A stretch of DNA of 64,000 nt from CBDDHT01 sp965227905 (GTDB lineage: Bacteria > Pseudomonadota > Alphaproteobacteria > Rhizobiales > Methyloligellaceae), in the NCBI GenBank assembly GCA_965227905.1, contig OZ245780.1, positions 4,774,001 through 4,838,000 on the forward strand, read 5' to 3'. The notes beneath the pieces were generated by a model. The model made no database searches and was not told where the DNA came from. It saw only the letters and a program-made list of their open reading frames with translations. Below are positions 53,540 through 63,188 of this stretch, piece after piece (the stretch's first letter is position 1; each line of letters opens with the position of its first letter). Position numbers and translations under genes: made by a program.

Positions 53540-54945
53540 GCGACGACCGGCTCCTGCATGGAAATGCTATCGAGCTTCGAAACCGCTGCCCGAAAAGCGT
53601 CGCCGCGCACCTCGAAGTTTGGAAACTGATCGAATGACGCACAGGCGGGTGCAAAAAGAACGACGGGTTCCGTTGCCCCTGAGGCAGCAGCATCGCGCGC
53701 TGCGGCTGCGACGGCTGCATCGACCGACTCAAGACGCCGATAGTCCACTTTTCCATCCAGAGTTTCTGCAAAATCAGCGGCCGCTTCGCCTATCAGATAT
53801 GCCTTAACGATCTTCGGAAAGTAATCCGCGAGTTTGGCAATACCCCCCTCTTTTGCACGGCCGCCGGCAATCCAAAAGATGTTCTCGAAGCTCGCCAATG
53901 CTCTGGCAGCTGCATCGGCGTTCGTCGCTTTGGAATCATTGACGAACAAGACATGATCCTGTTGCCCGACCTGCTCCATGCGATGCGCGAGTCCCGGGAA
54001 CGACTGGAGGCCGCGTGCAATGGCATCGTCATCCAGCCCGAGACTTTGGGTCAAAGAATACGCCGCCGCCGCATTCTGTCCGTTATGTGCGCCGCGCAAT
54101 GCGTGCGCGTCACCGAATTCGACCACGGTGCGTGTCTGTCCATCTTCAACAACAATGAGCTGGCCATCGCGAGCAGTTAGACCATGATCGAGCAAGCGTT
54201 CGGTCGAAATGGCAACCGTTGCATGTGGTCCCCGAACGCGAGCGAAAATCGCGCGACAGAGATCGTCGTCGACACCCACAACAGCCGTCCCTTTTGCGTC
54301 CAGACCTGCAAAAATCCGTTCCTTGACGCGAGCATAATTCTCAAGCGTTCCATGGCGATCGAGATGGTCCGGCGTGATGTTGAGCAGCGCCGCCGCATTC
54401 GGCCTCAGTCCGGGGGTCAGATCGATCTGATAGGACGAGAATTCGATCACATAGATCCGGTTGTCGTCAAAGGGGGGTAGATCGAGAATGGCGGTACCGA
54501 TATTCCCGCCGAGCGCGACATCCCGCCCCGCAGTCCTCAAAACGTGCGCTACCAAAGCCGACGTGGTCGATTTTCCGTTCGTGCCCGTTATCGCGACGAC
54601 CCGAGCGCGGCTCCGGAGTGCCTTGCGTTCGCGAAAAAAAAGCTCGGTATCGCCAATGATCTCGACACCTGCCGCCTTCGCCCGGTTGACGGACCAGTGC
54701 GGTTCGGGATGCGTCAGCGGCACGCCCGGCGCCAGAACCAAGGCGCGGAACTCGCTCCAGTCGGCCTTTGCCAGATCGACCAGCGTCAGCCCTTTTTCCT
54801 CGGCATTGGCGCGTGAAGGCTCACCGTCATCCCAAGCTGACACCACAGCGCCTCCCGCCTCGAGCGCATGACCGGCCGCAATGCCACTCCGCCCGAGACC
54901 GAACAGGGCGACGGGTTGGTCGTTGAAGACCCGGATCGGAATCAT
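53536..54945 (-). CDS. murD: UDP-MurNAc-L-alanine-D-glutamate ligase MurD
   Basis: 469 residues. The N-terminal domain starts VALFGLGRSGIAAGHALE. The ATP loop VAITGTNGKSTTSALVAHVL lies near 116-135. The central domain has IEFSSYQIDLTPGLRPNAAALLNITPDHLDRHG, the MurD-typical signature, and the C-terminal domain VLFVNDSKATNADAAARAL. It adds D-Glu to the muramoyl-alanine precursor. It lies 9 bases downstream of mraY. Confidence 0.95.
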   Translation of the reverse strand: MIPIRVFNDQPVALFGLGRSGIAAGHALEAGGAVVSAWDDGEPSRANAEEKGLTLVDLAKADWSEFRALVLAPGVPLTHPEPHWSVNRAKAAGVEIIGDTELFFRERKALRSRARVVAITGTNGKSTTSALVAHVLRTAGRDVALGGNIGTAILDLPPFDDNRIYVIEFSSYQIDLTPGLRPNAAALLNITPDHLDRHGTLENYARVKERIFAGLDAKGTAVVGVDDDLCRAIFARVRGPHATVAISTERLLDHGLTARDGQLIVVEDGQTRTVVEFGDAHALRGAHNGQNAAAAYSLTQSLGLDDDAIARGLQSFPGLAHRMEQVGQQDHVLFVNDSKATNADAAARALASFENIFWIAGGRAKEGGIAKLADYFPKIVKAYLIGEAAADFAETLDGKVDYRRLESVDAAVAAAARDAAASGATEPVVLFAPACASFDQFPNFEVRGDAFRAAVSKLDSISMQEPVVA

Positions 54946-54954
54946 TTTTTCAGT

Positions 54955-56040
54955 TTAGCGTAGTTTCAGCGTTGCGAGACCCAGCAGCGCAAGGACGACG
55001 GAAATAATCCAGAATCTAACGACGACTGTCGGCTCAGCCCACCCCTTTTGTTCGAAGTGATGATGCAGAGGCGCCATTCGAAAGACACGCTTGCCGGTCA
55101 ACTTATAGGAGGCCACCTGCACGATCACAGATACGGTTTCGAGCACGAAGAGGCCACCGACGATTGCGAGCACGACTTCGTGCTTGGTCGCGACCGCAAC
55201 CGCACCGAGCGCGCCACCCAGTGCCAAAGACCCGGTGTCACCCATAAAGATCATGGCCGGGGGAGCATTGAACCACAGGAAACCCAGCCCTGCGCCGACC
55301 AGCGCCCCGCAGATAACGGATAGCTCGCCTGCGCCAGCAACAAAGTGGATCTGAAGATATTCGGCGAAAACCTTGTTGCCGGTGAGATAGGCGATGAAAC
55401 CGAATGTTGCGGCAGCAATCATCACCGGCACGATCGCCAGCCCGTCGAGTCCGTCCGTCAGATTCACAGCGTTTCCTGCCCCGACAATGATAAAGGCCCC
55501 TAGCAGGATGAAGAACGGACCAAGCTCCCAGATGAGATTCTTGAAAAACGGGAAAGTGAGAGACGATGAAAAAGGTTCCTGTCCCACATGTACGATGACG
55601 TAGGTCGCAATCGCGGCAATGATGGCTTCCAGCATGAAGCGGACCCGGCCAGGAAAACCTGCGGTCGAACGAGTCGTGACCTTTAGGTAGTCGTCATAGA
55701 AGCCGATAGCGCCATAGGACAGCGTCAGCATCAGCACGACCCACACATAGACGTTGGACAGGTTGCCCCAAAGCAGCGTCGCCACTGTAACGCCCATAAG
55801 AATCATCAGGCCGCCCATGGTCGGCGTGCCCTGTTTACCCACAATGTGGCTCATCGGCCCATCATCGCGAATGGGTTGTCCCCGGCCCTGTTTCAGGCGT
55901 AGTGACTTGATGAGATAGGGACCGAATAGGAACACGAACAGCAGCGCTGTCATCGTCGCGCCGCCGGCTCGAAACGTGATGTAGCGAAAAACGTTAAACG
56001 GCTGAACTTTATCGCTTAAATCAACCAGCCAATAGAGCAT
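54955..56040 (-). CDS. mraY: Phospho-MurNAc-pentapeptide transferase MraY
   Basis: 361 residues, about ten membrane helices. Signatures: SHIVGKQGTPTMGGLMIL, GFYDDYLK (Asp-Asp), NAVNLTDGLDGLAIVP, and HHHFEQKGW near the end. It transfers phospho-MurNAc-pentapeptide to undecaprenyl phosphate to give lipid I. The start at 56040 (MLYWL) has GGGGA upstream; a TTG 12 bases further up is less likely. Confidence 0.95.
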   Translation of the reverse strand: MLYWLVDLSDKVQPFNVFRYITFRAGGATMTALLFVFLFGPYLIKSLRLKQGRGQPIRDDGPMSHIVGKQGTPTMGGLMILMGVTVATLLWGNLSNVYVWVVLMLTLSYGAIGFYDDYLKVTTRSTAGFPGRVRFMLEAIIAAIATYVIVHVGQEPFSSSLTFPFFKNLIWELGPFFILLGAFIIVGAGNAVNLTDGLDGLAIVPVMIAAATFGFIAYLTGNKVFAEYLQIHFVAGAGELSVICGALVGAGLGFLWFNAPPAMIFMGDTGSLALGGALGAVAVATKHEVVLAIVGGLFVLETVSVIVQVASYKLTGKRVFRMAPLHHHFEQKGWAEPTVVVRFWIISVVLALLGLATLKLR

Positions 56041-56071
56041 CCGCGTCCCCAAACCTCTCGTGTTCGTCTTG

Positions 56072-57478
56072 TCATTGGGCGCCTGCAGCGCTCAGACCGG
56101 CCCTTAGGGCATCCACCAGCGGACCCATACGGCTGCCAAGAGATCCCTTTACCATCACCACGTCCCCCTCACGCACATTGTCCAGGAGCCCTTGTTCCAG
56201 CTCCTCGGATGTCTCGCGCCAGACACCTTGGCGTTCGTCCGGCAACGCCTCATAGAGCGATGCCATTTGCGGACCGCAAGCAAAGACAACATCAACACCG
56301 GCGGCGTCAACCGCCTCGGCAAGAGCGCGGTGCAAAACGTCTCCCTCGGGTCCGAGCTCAAGCATATCGCCGAGCACGGCAACACGACGCCCATATTCGG
56401 AACGTGGAATCTGGCCCAAAGTCTCAAGCGCGGCCCGCATCGATGCGGGGTTCGCATTGTAACTTTCATCAATGATGAGCGTGCGGCCGATCGTGATACG
56501 CTCGCCGCGGCCTTTCGAGGCACCCAGATCTTCGAGCGCTGCAGCACCCTTGATGAGATCTGCGCCAACCGCATGGACTGCGGCCAGCACGGCCAAAGAG
56601 TTGGAAACGATATGGGCACCCGGCGCGCCGATTCGATAACGCAAAGTCTGGCCACCGATCACGGCACGAACGCTGGAACCGTCATTGTCCAATGTCTCTT
56701 CGATAAGGCGTGCTGTCGCCTTCTCGTGTCTTCCGAAACTGACAATGTGGCCGATGCCAGACTCTCGGGCCCGTTCTTCAAGTAGATGGAAGTAGGCATT
56801 GTCGCGGTTCAATATGGCCGTGCCAGACGGCTCAACACCTTGGAAAATCTCAGCTTTAGCTTCGGCAATCCCAGTCACAGATTCAAAAAACTCAAGATGC
56901 ACCGGCGCGACGGTCGTGATGATCGCGACATGCGGACGGGCCATTTTCGTGAGAGGCACGATTTCGCCGGCATGATTCATGCCGATCTCAGAGACGCAGA
57001 ATCGAGCGTCCCGTGGCAGAAGCGACAGGGATAGTGGAACACCCCATTGATTATTATATGATTTTTCCGACGCATGGACATGGCCCGATGGCGCCAGTGC
57101 CAGACGCAAAGCTTCTTTGGATCCGGTCTTCCCCACACTGCCCGTTACGCCAACCACCTGAGCGGAACTTCGCGCACGCGCGGCGATTCCCAACCCATTC
57201 AGCGCTTCCAGCGTATCATCGACGCGGATCAACGGCCCCACGGCATCGCTGGCCTGCCAAGCCTTCTCCACAATAGCGGCGCCCGCACCTGCCTCGAATG
57301 CGGCTTGCACATATTTGTGTCCATCGAGTCGCTCTCCGCGGATAGCAACGAAGAGTCCACCCGGTTCGATCGTGCGACTATCGATCGACACGCTTGTGAG
57401 GTCGGGACCAGCAATCCCGCCACCATCGCCGCCGACTGCGGCAACAGCTTCACTGAAATGCCAAAGAGGCTCGCTCAT
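56072..57478 (-). CDS. murF: UDP-MurNAc-tripeptide D-Ala-D-Ala ligase MurF
   Basis: 468 residues. The N-terminal domain is SVSIDSRTIEPGGLFVAIRG. The ATP loop GVTGSVGKTGSKEALRLAL has the MurF-typical SVGKT. Then come EIGMNHAGEIVPLTKMARPH (MurF signature) and the C-terminal DESYNANPASMRAALETL. It adds the D-Ala-D-Ala dipeptide. It starts in a 4-base overlap with the murE stop. Confidence 0.95.
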   Translation of the reverse strand: MSEPLWHFSEAVAAVGGDGGGIAGPDLTSVSIDSRTIEPGGLFVAIRGERLDGHKYVQAAFEAGAGAAIVEKAWQASDAVGPLIRVDDTLEALNGLGIAARARSSAQVVGVTGSVGKTGSKEALRLALAPSGHVHASEKSYNNQWGVPLSLSLLPRDARFCVSEIGMNHAGEIVPLTKMARPHVAIITTVAPVHLEFFESVTGIAEAKAEIFQGVEPSGTAILNRDNAYFHLLEERARESGIGHIVSFGRHEKATARLIEETLDNDGSSVRAVIGGQTLRYRIGAPGAHIVSNSLAVLAAVHAVGADLIKGAAALEDLGASKGRGERITIGRTLIIDESYNANPASMRAALETLGQIPRSEYGRRVAVLGDMLELGPEGDVLHRALAEAVDAAGVDVVFACGPQMASLYEALPDERQGVWRETSEELEQGLLDNVREGDVVMVKGSLGSRMGPLVDALRAGLSAAGAQ

Positions 57479-59022
57479 AGGCGATCTCCAGCTAACACCG
57501 ATTCTACGGCTTCGTGGTCGGAAAACGGATTGACTGTCGTTCCGATTGTTTGTCCCGTTTCATGCCCCTTGCCGGCAATAAGAACAAGGTCGCCGCTTGT
57601 CGCCTCGTTAATGGCTGTTGCGATCGCTTCGCGGCGATCGCCGATCTCGACTGCATCCGGCACAGCGGCAAGGACCGATGCTCGGATGGCCGCAGGGTCT
57701 TCGCGCCGCGGATTGTCGTCGGTCACAATCACCTTGTCCGCATGCTGTTTTGCGGCAAGTCCCATTTCCGGTCGTTTTCCGGCATCACGGTCACCACCGC
57801 AGCCAAAAACAACAATGAGTCGCCGCTCGGCATAAGGCCGCAGAGCAACAAGCGCGTTCGCGAGTGCGTCCGGCGTATGGGCATAGTCAATGAATATGGT
57901 GGCACCATTCGCAGACTCGCCCACATGCTCCAGACGGCCCTTCGCCCCTTTAAGCCGTTCCAACGCCTTCAAGACAAGGGCACCGTCCGACCCGAGCGCA
58001 ATCGCCAACCCGGCGGCAACCAGAGCATTCGAGACTTGGAAACCACCGGCAAGTGGCAGGACGATCTCATAGGACCGGCCGGCATGCTTGAGTGCGAGCC
58101 GTTGCCCTTTGCTCTCTTGCACTATCGAGACAAGACGTATGCCTTCGCCCGATTCGCCGACAGACAGGATCCGCAATCCCCGCGCTTCGGTTACGGCGCG
58201 GACCCGGTCGGCTCCGGGAGCGTCATGGTCCAGAACAACGCATCCGTCGTTCACCAGCAACTCACCGAAAAGGCGCATCTTTTCAGACAAATACGCCTCG
58301 AAACTCGCGTGATAGTCGAGATGGTCGCGGGAAATGTTGGTGAAGGCAGCTGCGTCGATCTTCACGCCGTCAAGCCGGCGCTGCTGAAGGCCGTGGCTCG
58401 AGGCTTCAAGTGCGAGATGGGTGATACCGTCCCCGGCCAGACCGGCCAAAATCCGGTGAAGTGCAACAGGTTCAGGGGTCGTGTGAGCCAGCGATCGGAC
58501 AGTGCGTCCGGTAACGATACCGACGGTCCCCAGACTCGCCGCTTCGATCCCGACTTCCTGCCAAATCTGCCTTAGAAACGCAGCAACCGACGTCTTGCCA
58601 TTCGTCCCGGTTACGGCGGCGACCGTTTCGGGCTGACGCCCATAGAACCGGGCTGCCATGAGGGCCAGCCGGCGACGCGGGTCCGCATCAAAAAACACCG
58701 CGATGTCGGGAGGCAGGGCCGCGTCACTTCCCTCGGGGAGAAGCACGGCAACGGCCCCATTCTCAAGAGCCTTGGGTATAAACAGAGCGCCGTCGGTTTC
58801 CGTTCCGGGTAAGGCTGCGAACAGAAAACCGGGTTCGACCTGTCGGCTGTCGGCCGTCAATCCCGTCAACCCGAGGTCCGCCCATCGCCCCGCCAGCGCC
58901 ACGTCGGGTCCTAGGAGATCTCCGAGTGTCATGGAAAGGAACTCGCGGTTCATGCGATTGGTCTGCGATCGGGCCCAGCGGCCCCCTACCCGGCCAGTGC
59001 CGGCTCCGCCTGAAGCACTCAC
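57475..59022 (-). CDS. murE: UDP-MurNAc-dipeptide:meso-diaminopimelate ligase MurE
   Basis: 515 residues. The ATP loop AVTGTNGKTSVAAFLRQ and the central LEASSHGLQQRRLDGV are typical of MurE. VIVTDDNPRREDPAAI contains DNPR, the motif that selects meso-diaminopimelate over lysine. The GTG at 59022 has GAGG upstream but gives a 23-30 residue N-terminal extension without counterpart in most MurE proteins; ATG at 58953 (MNREFL) or the one 21 bases later (MTLGDLL) are alternatives. It begins 16 bases after the ftsI stop. Confidence 0.93.
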   Translation of the reverse strand: MSASGGAGTGRVGGRWARSQTNRMNREFLSMTLGDLLGPDVALAGRWADLGLTGLTADSRQVEPGFLFAALPGTETDGALFIPKALENGAVAVLLPEGSDAALPPDIAVFFDADPRRRLALMAARFYGRQPETVAAVTGTNGKTSVAAFLRQIWQEVGIEAASLGTVGIVTGRTVRSLAHTTPEPVALHRILAGLAGDGITHLALEASSHGLQQRRLDGVKIDAAAFTNISRDHLDYHASFEAYLSEKMRLFGELLVNDGCVVLDHDAPGADRVRAVTEARGLRILSVGESGEGIRLVSIVQESKGQRLALKHAGRSYEIVLPLAGGFQVSNALVAAGLAIALGSDGALVLKALERLKGAKGRLEHVGESANGATIFIDYAHTPDALANALVALRPYAERRLIVVFGCGGDRDAGKRPEMGLAAKQHADKVIVTDDNPRREDPAAIRASVLAAVPDAVEIGDRREAIATAINEATSGDLVLIAGKGHETGQTIGTTVNPFSDHEAVESVLAGDRL

Positions 59023-59038
59023 ACCTCAAGCGGACGCC

Positions 59039-60742
59039 TTAATAGGAAGCGCGGCGGAGTTCGTCAAATGACGGTTGAACTTCAAGAACGGGTTTCACGC
59101 CGAGCATCGGGGCAATTCGATTGACGAGCCGACCCGTCGTTGGCGCGGCATTGACACCAGCCGTCGCAAATCCGTTGGTTTCCGCAACACGTTGCGGCTC
59201 ATCCAGGATGACATAGACAACATACTGAGGGTCATCGGCGGGAAAAGCGGCAACAAAGGAACTGAGTAGAGCCTGCTTGGAATAGCGACCATCGATGACT
59301 TTCTCGGCCGTTCCCGTCTTGCCACCGACACGATAGCCCGTCGCATCCGCCTGCTTGCCAGTGCCCCGCTTGACGTTCAAGCGCATGAGATAATTGAGCT
59401 TCCGGCTGGTTTCGCGATCGAGAACCCGCTCGGAACCGATCCGGGTCTCGGCCGCTGTGCGCTTGAAGAATGTCGGTTCGACCTTGTAGCCGCCGTTCAC
59501 AAGCGTGGCGGTTGCACTGGCGAGCTGAAGTGGTGTCACAGACACGCCATGCCCATAAGAGATGGTCATTGTGTTCACCGGACGCCATTTCGTCGGGACC
59601 AGCGGCCGGGCCGTATAACCCAATTCCGTGCGCACCCGGTTCAGAAGACCGAGCCGTTCGAGAAACGCGCGAAGGCGCTCGGCACCCAGATCCAACGCCA
59701 TTTTCGCCGTACCGATATTCGACGAGTAGATGAAGATTTCCGGAATGCTCAACCAGCGCTTTTTCGGATGATAGTCGCTGATCGTGTATGAAGCCGCCCT
59801 TATTGGCTGGGTCGCGTCGTACCCTTTTTCCATTGAGACGATACCGGAATCGAGTGCTGCGGCTGTCGTGAACAGCTTGAAGACCGATCCCAATTCAAAC
59901 GCACCGGCAGTCAGACGATTGAAACGCTCTTTTCCGCCGACTTGATTACGGCGATTCGGATCGAAGTCCGGCAGCGAACTCATCGCAACAACCTCGCCGG
60001 AATGGACGTCGATGACCACGCCTGCGGCGGCTTTGGCTTCATAGCGTTTTACAGCATCGGCCAGTTCGCTCCGCATGGCATGCTGAACACCGAGATCAAT
60101 GGACAGTTTTACCGCCGGGCGCTCGACTTCGACCCGCCGCCGCTTGGCATTGAGCATGAATGCCGTGTGATCGATATGCCGTTCGACACCGGCAAGCCCA
60201 CGATTGTCGACATCCACATAACCAAGCACATGGGCAGCGGTGGCACCGGCCGGATAGACACGGTGATGCTCCGTGATGAAGCCAACGCCTGCGAGACCGA
60301 GTTCATGGATTTCGGCTTGCTGGGTTGGCGTCAACTCGCGCTTGATCCAGACGAATCGCCCGCCTCCAGAAAGTCGGCGGCGCACCTTCCTGGTATCCAG
60401 CCCGGTCAGAACGCTCGCAAGCTGCTCAACCGTGTCATCAATATCGACAATGCGTCTCGGATCCGCATAGAGAGACGCAGCCTGGATGTCCGTCGCCAGA
60501 ATCTCGCCATGGCGATCAACAATATCGGGGCGACGCAAGGATGTGCTCATATCCCGCGCAATCGCACCGGTGAAGCCGTCGGACGGTTGTATTCCAAACA
60601 CAACCAATTTGACGGAAACCAAGGCAAATGCCGTTGCAAATCCGAGTTTCGCGACTGTAAAACGGGTGCGGGACCGCTTCAGCCCTAACTGATCGCTCCG
60701 ACTCGTGAGAAGCGACGCACCTGTGTTTGTTGGTTGCGGCAC
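59039..60742 (-). CDS. ftsI: Septal transpeptidase FtsI (PBP3)
   Basis: 567 residues. One membrane helix lies at about 31-50. The pedestal domain starts RRPDIVDRHGEILATDI. Transpeptidase motifs: SVFK at 286-289 with the catalytic Ser, SSN at 340-342, KTG at 475-477. It crosslinks septal peptidoglycan and is the target of some beta-lactams. The GTG start has GGAGAG upstream. It follows ftsL after 52 bases. Confidence 0.95.
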   Translation of the reverse strand: MPQPTNTGASLLTSRSDQLGLKRSRTRFTVAKLGFATAFALVSVKLVVFGIQPSDGFTGAIARDMSTSLRRPDIVDRHGEILATDIQAASLYADPRRIVDIDDTVEQLASVLTGLDTRKVRRRLSGGGRFVWIKRELTPTQQAEIHELGLAGVGFITEHHRVYPAGATAAHVLGYVDVDNRGLAGVERHIDHTAFMLNAKRRRVEVERPAVKLSIDLGVQHAMRSELADAVKRYEAKAAAGVVIDVHSGEVVAMSSLPDFDPNRRNQVGGKERFNRLTAGAFELGSVFKLFTTAAALDSGIVSMEKGYDATQPIRAASYTISDYHPKKRWLSIPEIFIYSSNIGTAKMALDLGAERLRAFLERLGLLNRVRTELGYTARPLVPTKWRPVNTMTISYGHGVSVTPLQLASATATLVNGGYKVEPTFFKRTAAETRIGSERVLDRETSRKLNYLMRLNVKRGTGKQADATGYRVGGKTGTAEKVIDGRYSKQALLSSFVAAFPADDPQYVVYVILDEPQRVAETNGFATAGVNAAPTTGRLVNRIAPMLGVKPVLEVQPSFDELRRASY

Positions 60743-60794
60743 CTTAGCTCTCCCCCTGCACTCTCGTTACTTTGACAAATGTTCGTCTCGTGAA

Positions 60795-61157
60795 TCAGCG
60801 CTGAACAACGGCCGGTTGCCTGAGCGCTCGCACTGCCTGCAGGGCGTCCCCATCGTCCGTCGCGTCGTCCGCCGATCGCCGAGTTGGAACGTCGAGGTCT
60901 TTCAAGGACACGATCTGACGCGCATCAAGCGTCTTCAGCCCCAGATGCTTGCGAGCCAGTTTCTCAAGGCGCTGCGGCCTGTTCAGGTGGCTCCACTCGG
61001 CGCGCAGGATCGCGATCGCGTCGCGCTCCTGGTCGATGGCTTTCTGGATTTCGGCAATGCGTGACTGCTGCGCACGGGTGTCATGCTCCATGCCGTAGGT
61101 CATGAAGGTGAGCGACACGAGGCTGCCGGTCAGAAAAAGAGTCAAAACACGCAACAT
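60795..61157 (-). CDS. ftsL: Cell division protein FtsL
   Basis: 120 residues. One membrane helix at the N-terminus (about 3-22, RVLTLFLTGSLVSLTFMTYG) is followed by a coiled coil (about 27-62, RAQQSRIAEIQKAIDQERDA) and the ending RLEKLARKHLGLKTLDARQI. The call rests on this layout and the position between rsmH and ftsI, since FtsL sequences are poorly conserved. It forms the FtsQLB complex that activates FtsWI. The C-terminal 30 residues are polar and probably disordered. Confidence 0.9.
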   Translation of the reverse strand: MLRVLTLFLTGSLVSLTFMTYGMEHDTRAQQSRIAEIQKAIDQERDAIAILRAEWSHLNRPQRLEKLARKHLGLKTLDARQIVSLKDLDVPTRRSADDATDDGDALQAVRALRQPAVVQR

Positions 61158-61176
61158 ACTGACAGTCCTTCAACGC

Positions 61177-62214
61177 TTACTGTAGTGCGACCCCGATCGA
61201 TGGAAGGCCGAGATCTTCGAAGTCCTGGGCATGCACAGGCGCAGCGGTCCGCTCGCCTGCACGCAATCGAGCCGACCGGGCTCGGGGATTAGCCGACGTT
61301 TCGGCATCGTCAGGCGCCGTCGGTCGCCGTTTCAAAAGTCGGAAAGACGGTTGGTGCGGCTCTTCTTCACCAAGCGGCAGATGACGCGATGGCCTGCTCG
61401 GCGGATTGGCGCGCGCAGAAAAGAAGCGTTTGACCACCCTGTCTTCCAGCGAATGAAAGGTCACCACAGCCAGGCGACCGCCCTCTCGGAGCAATCGTTC
61501 CGCCGCCATCAGACCGGCAACGAGTTCATCGAGTTCGCTATTGACGAATATCCGCAACGCCTGAAACGTGCGCGTTGCCGGATGCTTGGCCTGCCCTGGA
61601 CGCCGCCCAAGGACACCCGTCACGATATCCGCCAACTCGGCCGTTCGCGATATTTCGGCATCATCCCGTTTGGCAACAATTGCGCGCGCGATCGCTTTTG
61701 CCCGTCGCTCTTCGCCATAAACCGAAATGACGCGGGCAAGATCGCCTTGCGACAGTGTGTTGACCACATCGGCAGCACTTGGTCCGGAGGGCGACATGCG
61801 CATGTCCAGCGGACCGTCATGACTGAAGGAAAATCCACGCTCCGGCGTGTCGAGCTGCATGGACGAGACACCGAGATCGAGTGCGATCCCGTCGACCTGG
61901 CCGTAGCCTGCTCGGCCAGCGATGGTTTCCATATCGCCGAACGTCCCTTCGGCGAGTGTCAAACGCTCGGCATCTGTGCTGAATTCGTCTCGTGCGGCCT
62001 CGACGGCACTTCTATCGCGATCGATAGCAACCACGATACAATCCGCCGCATCGAGAATGGCGCGCGTGTATCCGCCTGCTCCGAACGTCCCGTCTATATA
62101 GATGCCGCCGTCTTTGGGCTGCAGGGCCTCAATGACCTGAGGTAGGAGGACGGGAATGTGACGCGTCGGTCCGCCAGCGGCCGACCGATAATCGGTGCCG
62201 CGACCCGCCATCAT
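61177..62214 (-). CDS. rsmH: 16S rRNA (cytosine-1402-N4)-methyltransferase RsmH
   Basis: 345 residues. Motifs: HIPVLLPQVIEALQPKDGG, YIDGTFGAGGYTRAIL (SAM site), GIALDLGVSSMQLDTPERGF, and VVTFHSLEDRVVKRFF near the end. It methylates C1402 in the ribosomal P site. The start overlaps the mraZ stop (ATGA). The last 60 residues are polar and variable. Confidence 0.95.
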   Translation of the reverse strand: MMAGRGTDYRSAAGGPTRHIPVLLPQVIEALQPKDGGIYIDGTFGAGGYTRAILDAADCIVVAIDRDRSAVEAARDEFSTDAERLTLAEGTFGDMETIAGRAGYGQVDGIALDLGVSSMQLDTPERGFSFSHDGPLDMRMSPSGPSAADVVNTLSQGDLARVISVYGEERRAKAIARAIVAKRDDAEISRTAELADIVTGVLGRRPGQAKHPATRTFQALRIFVNSELDELVAGLMAAERLLREGGRLAVVTFHSLEDRVVKRFFSARANPPSRPSRHLPLGEEEPHQPSFRLLKRRPTAPDDAETSANPRARSARLRAGERTAAPVHAQDFEDLGLPSIGVALQ

Positions 62215-62693
62215 TCACGTCCTCCCTCAGTGCCGCCGCTTTTGCGACTCCCCGCGCCGAGTAGCTTTCGAAGTTTATGAAGTTTTTCACGTCCCTCTTG
62301 GAAGCGGGACGCAAAGCGATCCGGCTCCCAGAGCTGAAATTTGTTGCCAAGACCGACAAAGGTGACTCGGTTCTCAATCCCCGCGAACTCCCGAAGGCGT
62401 TCCGGAAGGACCATGCGTCCGTCCCCGTCGACGGAGAGGACTTCACTGGCGCCGAAGAGGGCCATTGAGAGGTGGTCGCGTTCGTCCGAATAGGGGTCGA
62501 TGTCTTCGAGGAGACTCTGAATCGTGTCGACAAGACGTTGGCCGCCCGCATCGAGCGCCTGATCATCGAGCGACGGATAACAGTAGATGCCTTCAAAACC
62601 GTCCTTGGCGAGGACAGTGCGAAAAGGCGCGGGTACGGAAACCCGACCTTTGGCGTCCAGCTTGTTCGTGAATGTCGAGACAAACTGATCCAT
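62211..62693 (-). CDS. mraZ: Transcriptional regulator MraZ
   Basis: 160 residues with two SpoVT/AbrB-type swapped-hairpin domains: STFTNKLDAKGRVSVPAPFR near 5-24 and VDGDGRMVLPERLREFAGIE near 86-105. MraZ binds phased direct repeats upstream of its own gene and represses the dcw cluster. It is the first gene of the block. The C-terminal tail is basic. Five to six phased half-sites lie 165-217 bases upstream, over the likely promoter. Confidence 0.95.
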   Translation of the reverse strand: MDQFVSTFTNKLDAKGRVSVPAPFRTVLAKDGFEGIYCYPSLDDQALDAGGQRLVDTIQSLLEDIDPYSDERDHLSMALFGASEVLSVDGDGRMVLPERLREFAGIENRVTFVGLGNKFQLWEPDRFASRFQEGREKLHKLRKLLGAGSRKSGGTEGGRE

Positions 62694-62855
62694 CTCCCCC
62701 TCTCGCGCACCGTGCCGCTATGCAGAACCCGTAAGCCGCCGATACGGCGTTGCGCCTTGCCCGTATGTGTTTCGGTTGGGGGCGGAGAGAGGCGGCGCCA
62801 GCTCCCGTGGCCTCTATGAAGCGGCGCCCTGCCCTCTCTCCGTCACCCAGTCCGA

Positions 62856-62910
62856 ACGGGCACAAACGGGATAGCATGGGATATTATGGGCGTCAATGGA
62901 GAGAATAGGG
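62856..62910 (-). promoter_or_regulatory. dcw promoter with phased MraZ-type repeats
   Basis: On the plus strand ACGGG, ACGGG, ATGGG, ATGGG, ATGGA and TAGGG occur with their last three bases at 62858, 62868, 62878, 62888, 62898 and 62908, exactly 10 bases apart. On the minus strand TTGACG (62896-62891), a 17-base spacer and TATCCC (62873-62868) form a sigma70-like promoter inside the repeats. E. coli MraZ binds TGGGN boxes spaced 10 bp, so this is a strong operator candidate. Confidence 0.7.
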
Positions 62911-63172
62911 ATCATGCGGTTGACGGCGGGTTAAGACGCCGCCACCACCACACATTGCGCCAGACCTTCGTTTGTTAACGTTAAGAAATCCTTGCAGCTC
63001 CAGATTCTGCAGGTTGTATCGATGCAAATAATGCAACCGTCACGATGTGTGCGCGGTTTCGCCTCACTCCTGCCCTGAGGCTCTGGCATGGACCATGGTG
63101 AGGTCGCAGAAAGATTGCTTCAGCAACACATTTTGGCCTTGGAGGGGGATCTCCGGATCGCGAATCAAAGAC

Positions 63173-63188
63173 GGCGCAACGTTGCGCC
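63173..63188. promoter_or_regulatory. Perfect 16-bp palindrome upstream of lipoprotein hydrolase
   Basis: GGCGCAACGTTGCGCC, 41 bases before the ATG of the alpha/beta hydrolase. The stem can extend through CAAAG/CTTTG past a 3-base bulge. It could be an operator, or an RNA hairpin in the 5' leader. Confidence 0.45.

Noticed and set aside
62975..62984. TTAACGTTAA as a CtrA site before the dcw cluster
   Set aside because: The CtrA consensus needs TTAA half-sites 7 bases apart; here the spacing is 2.
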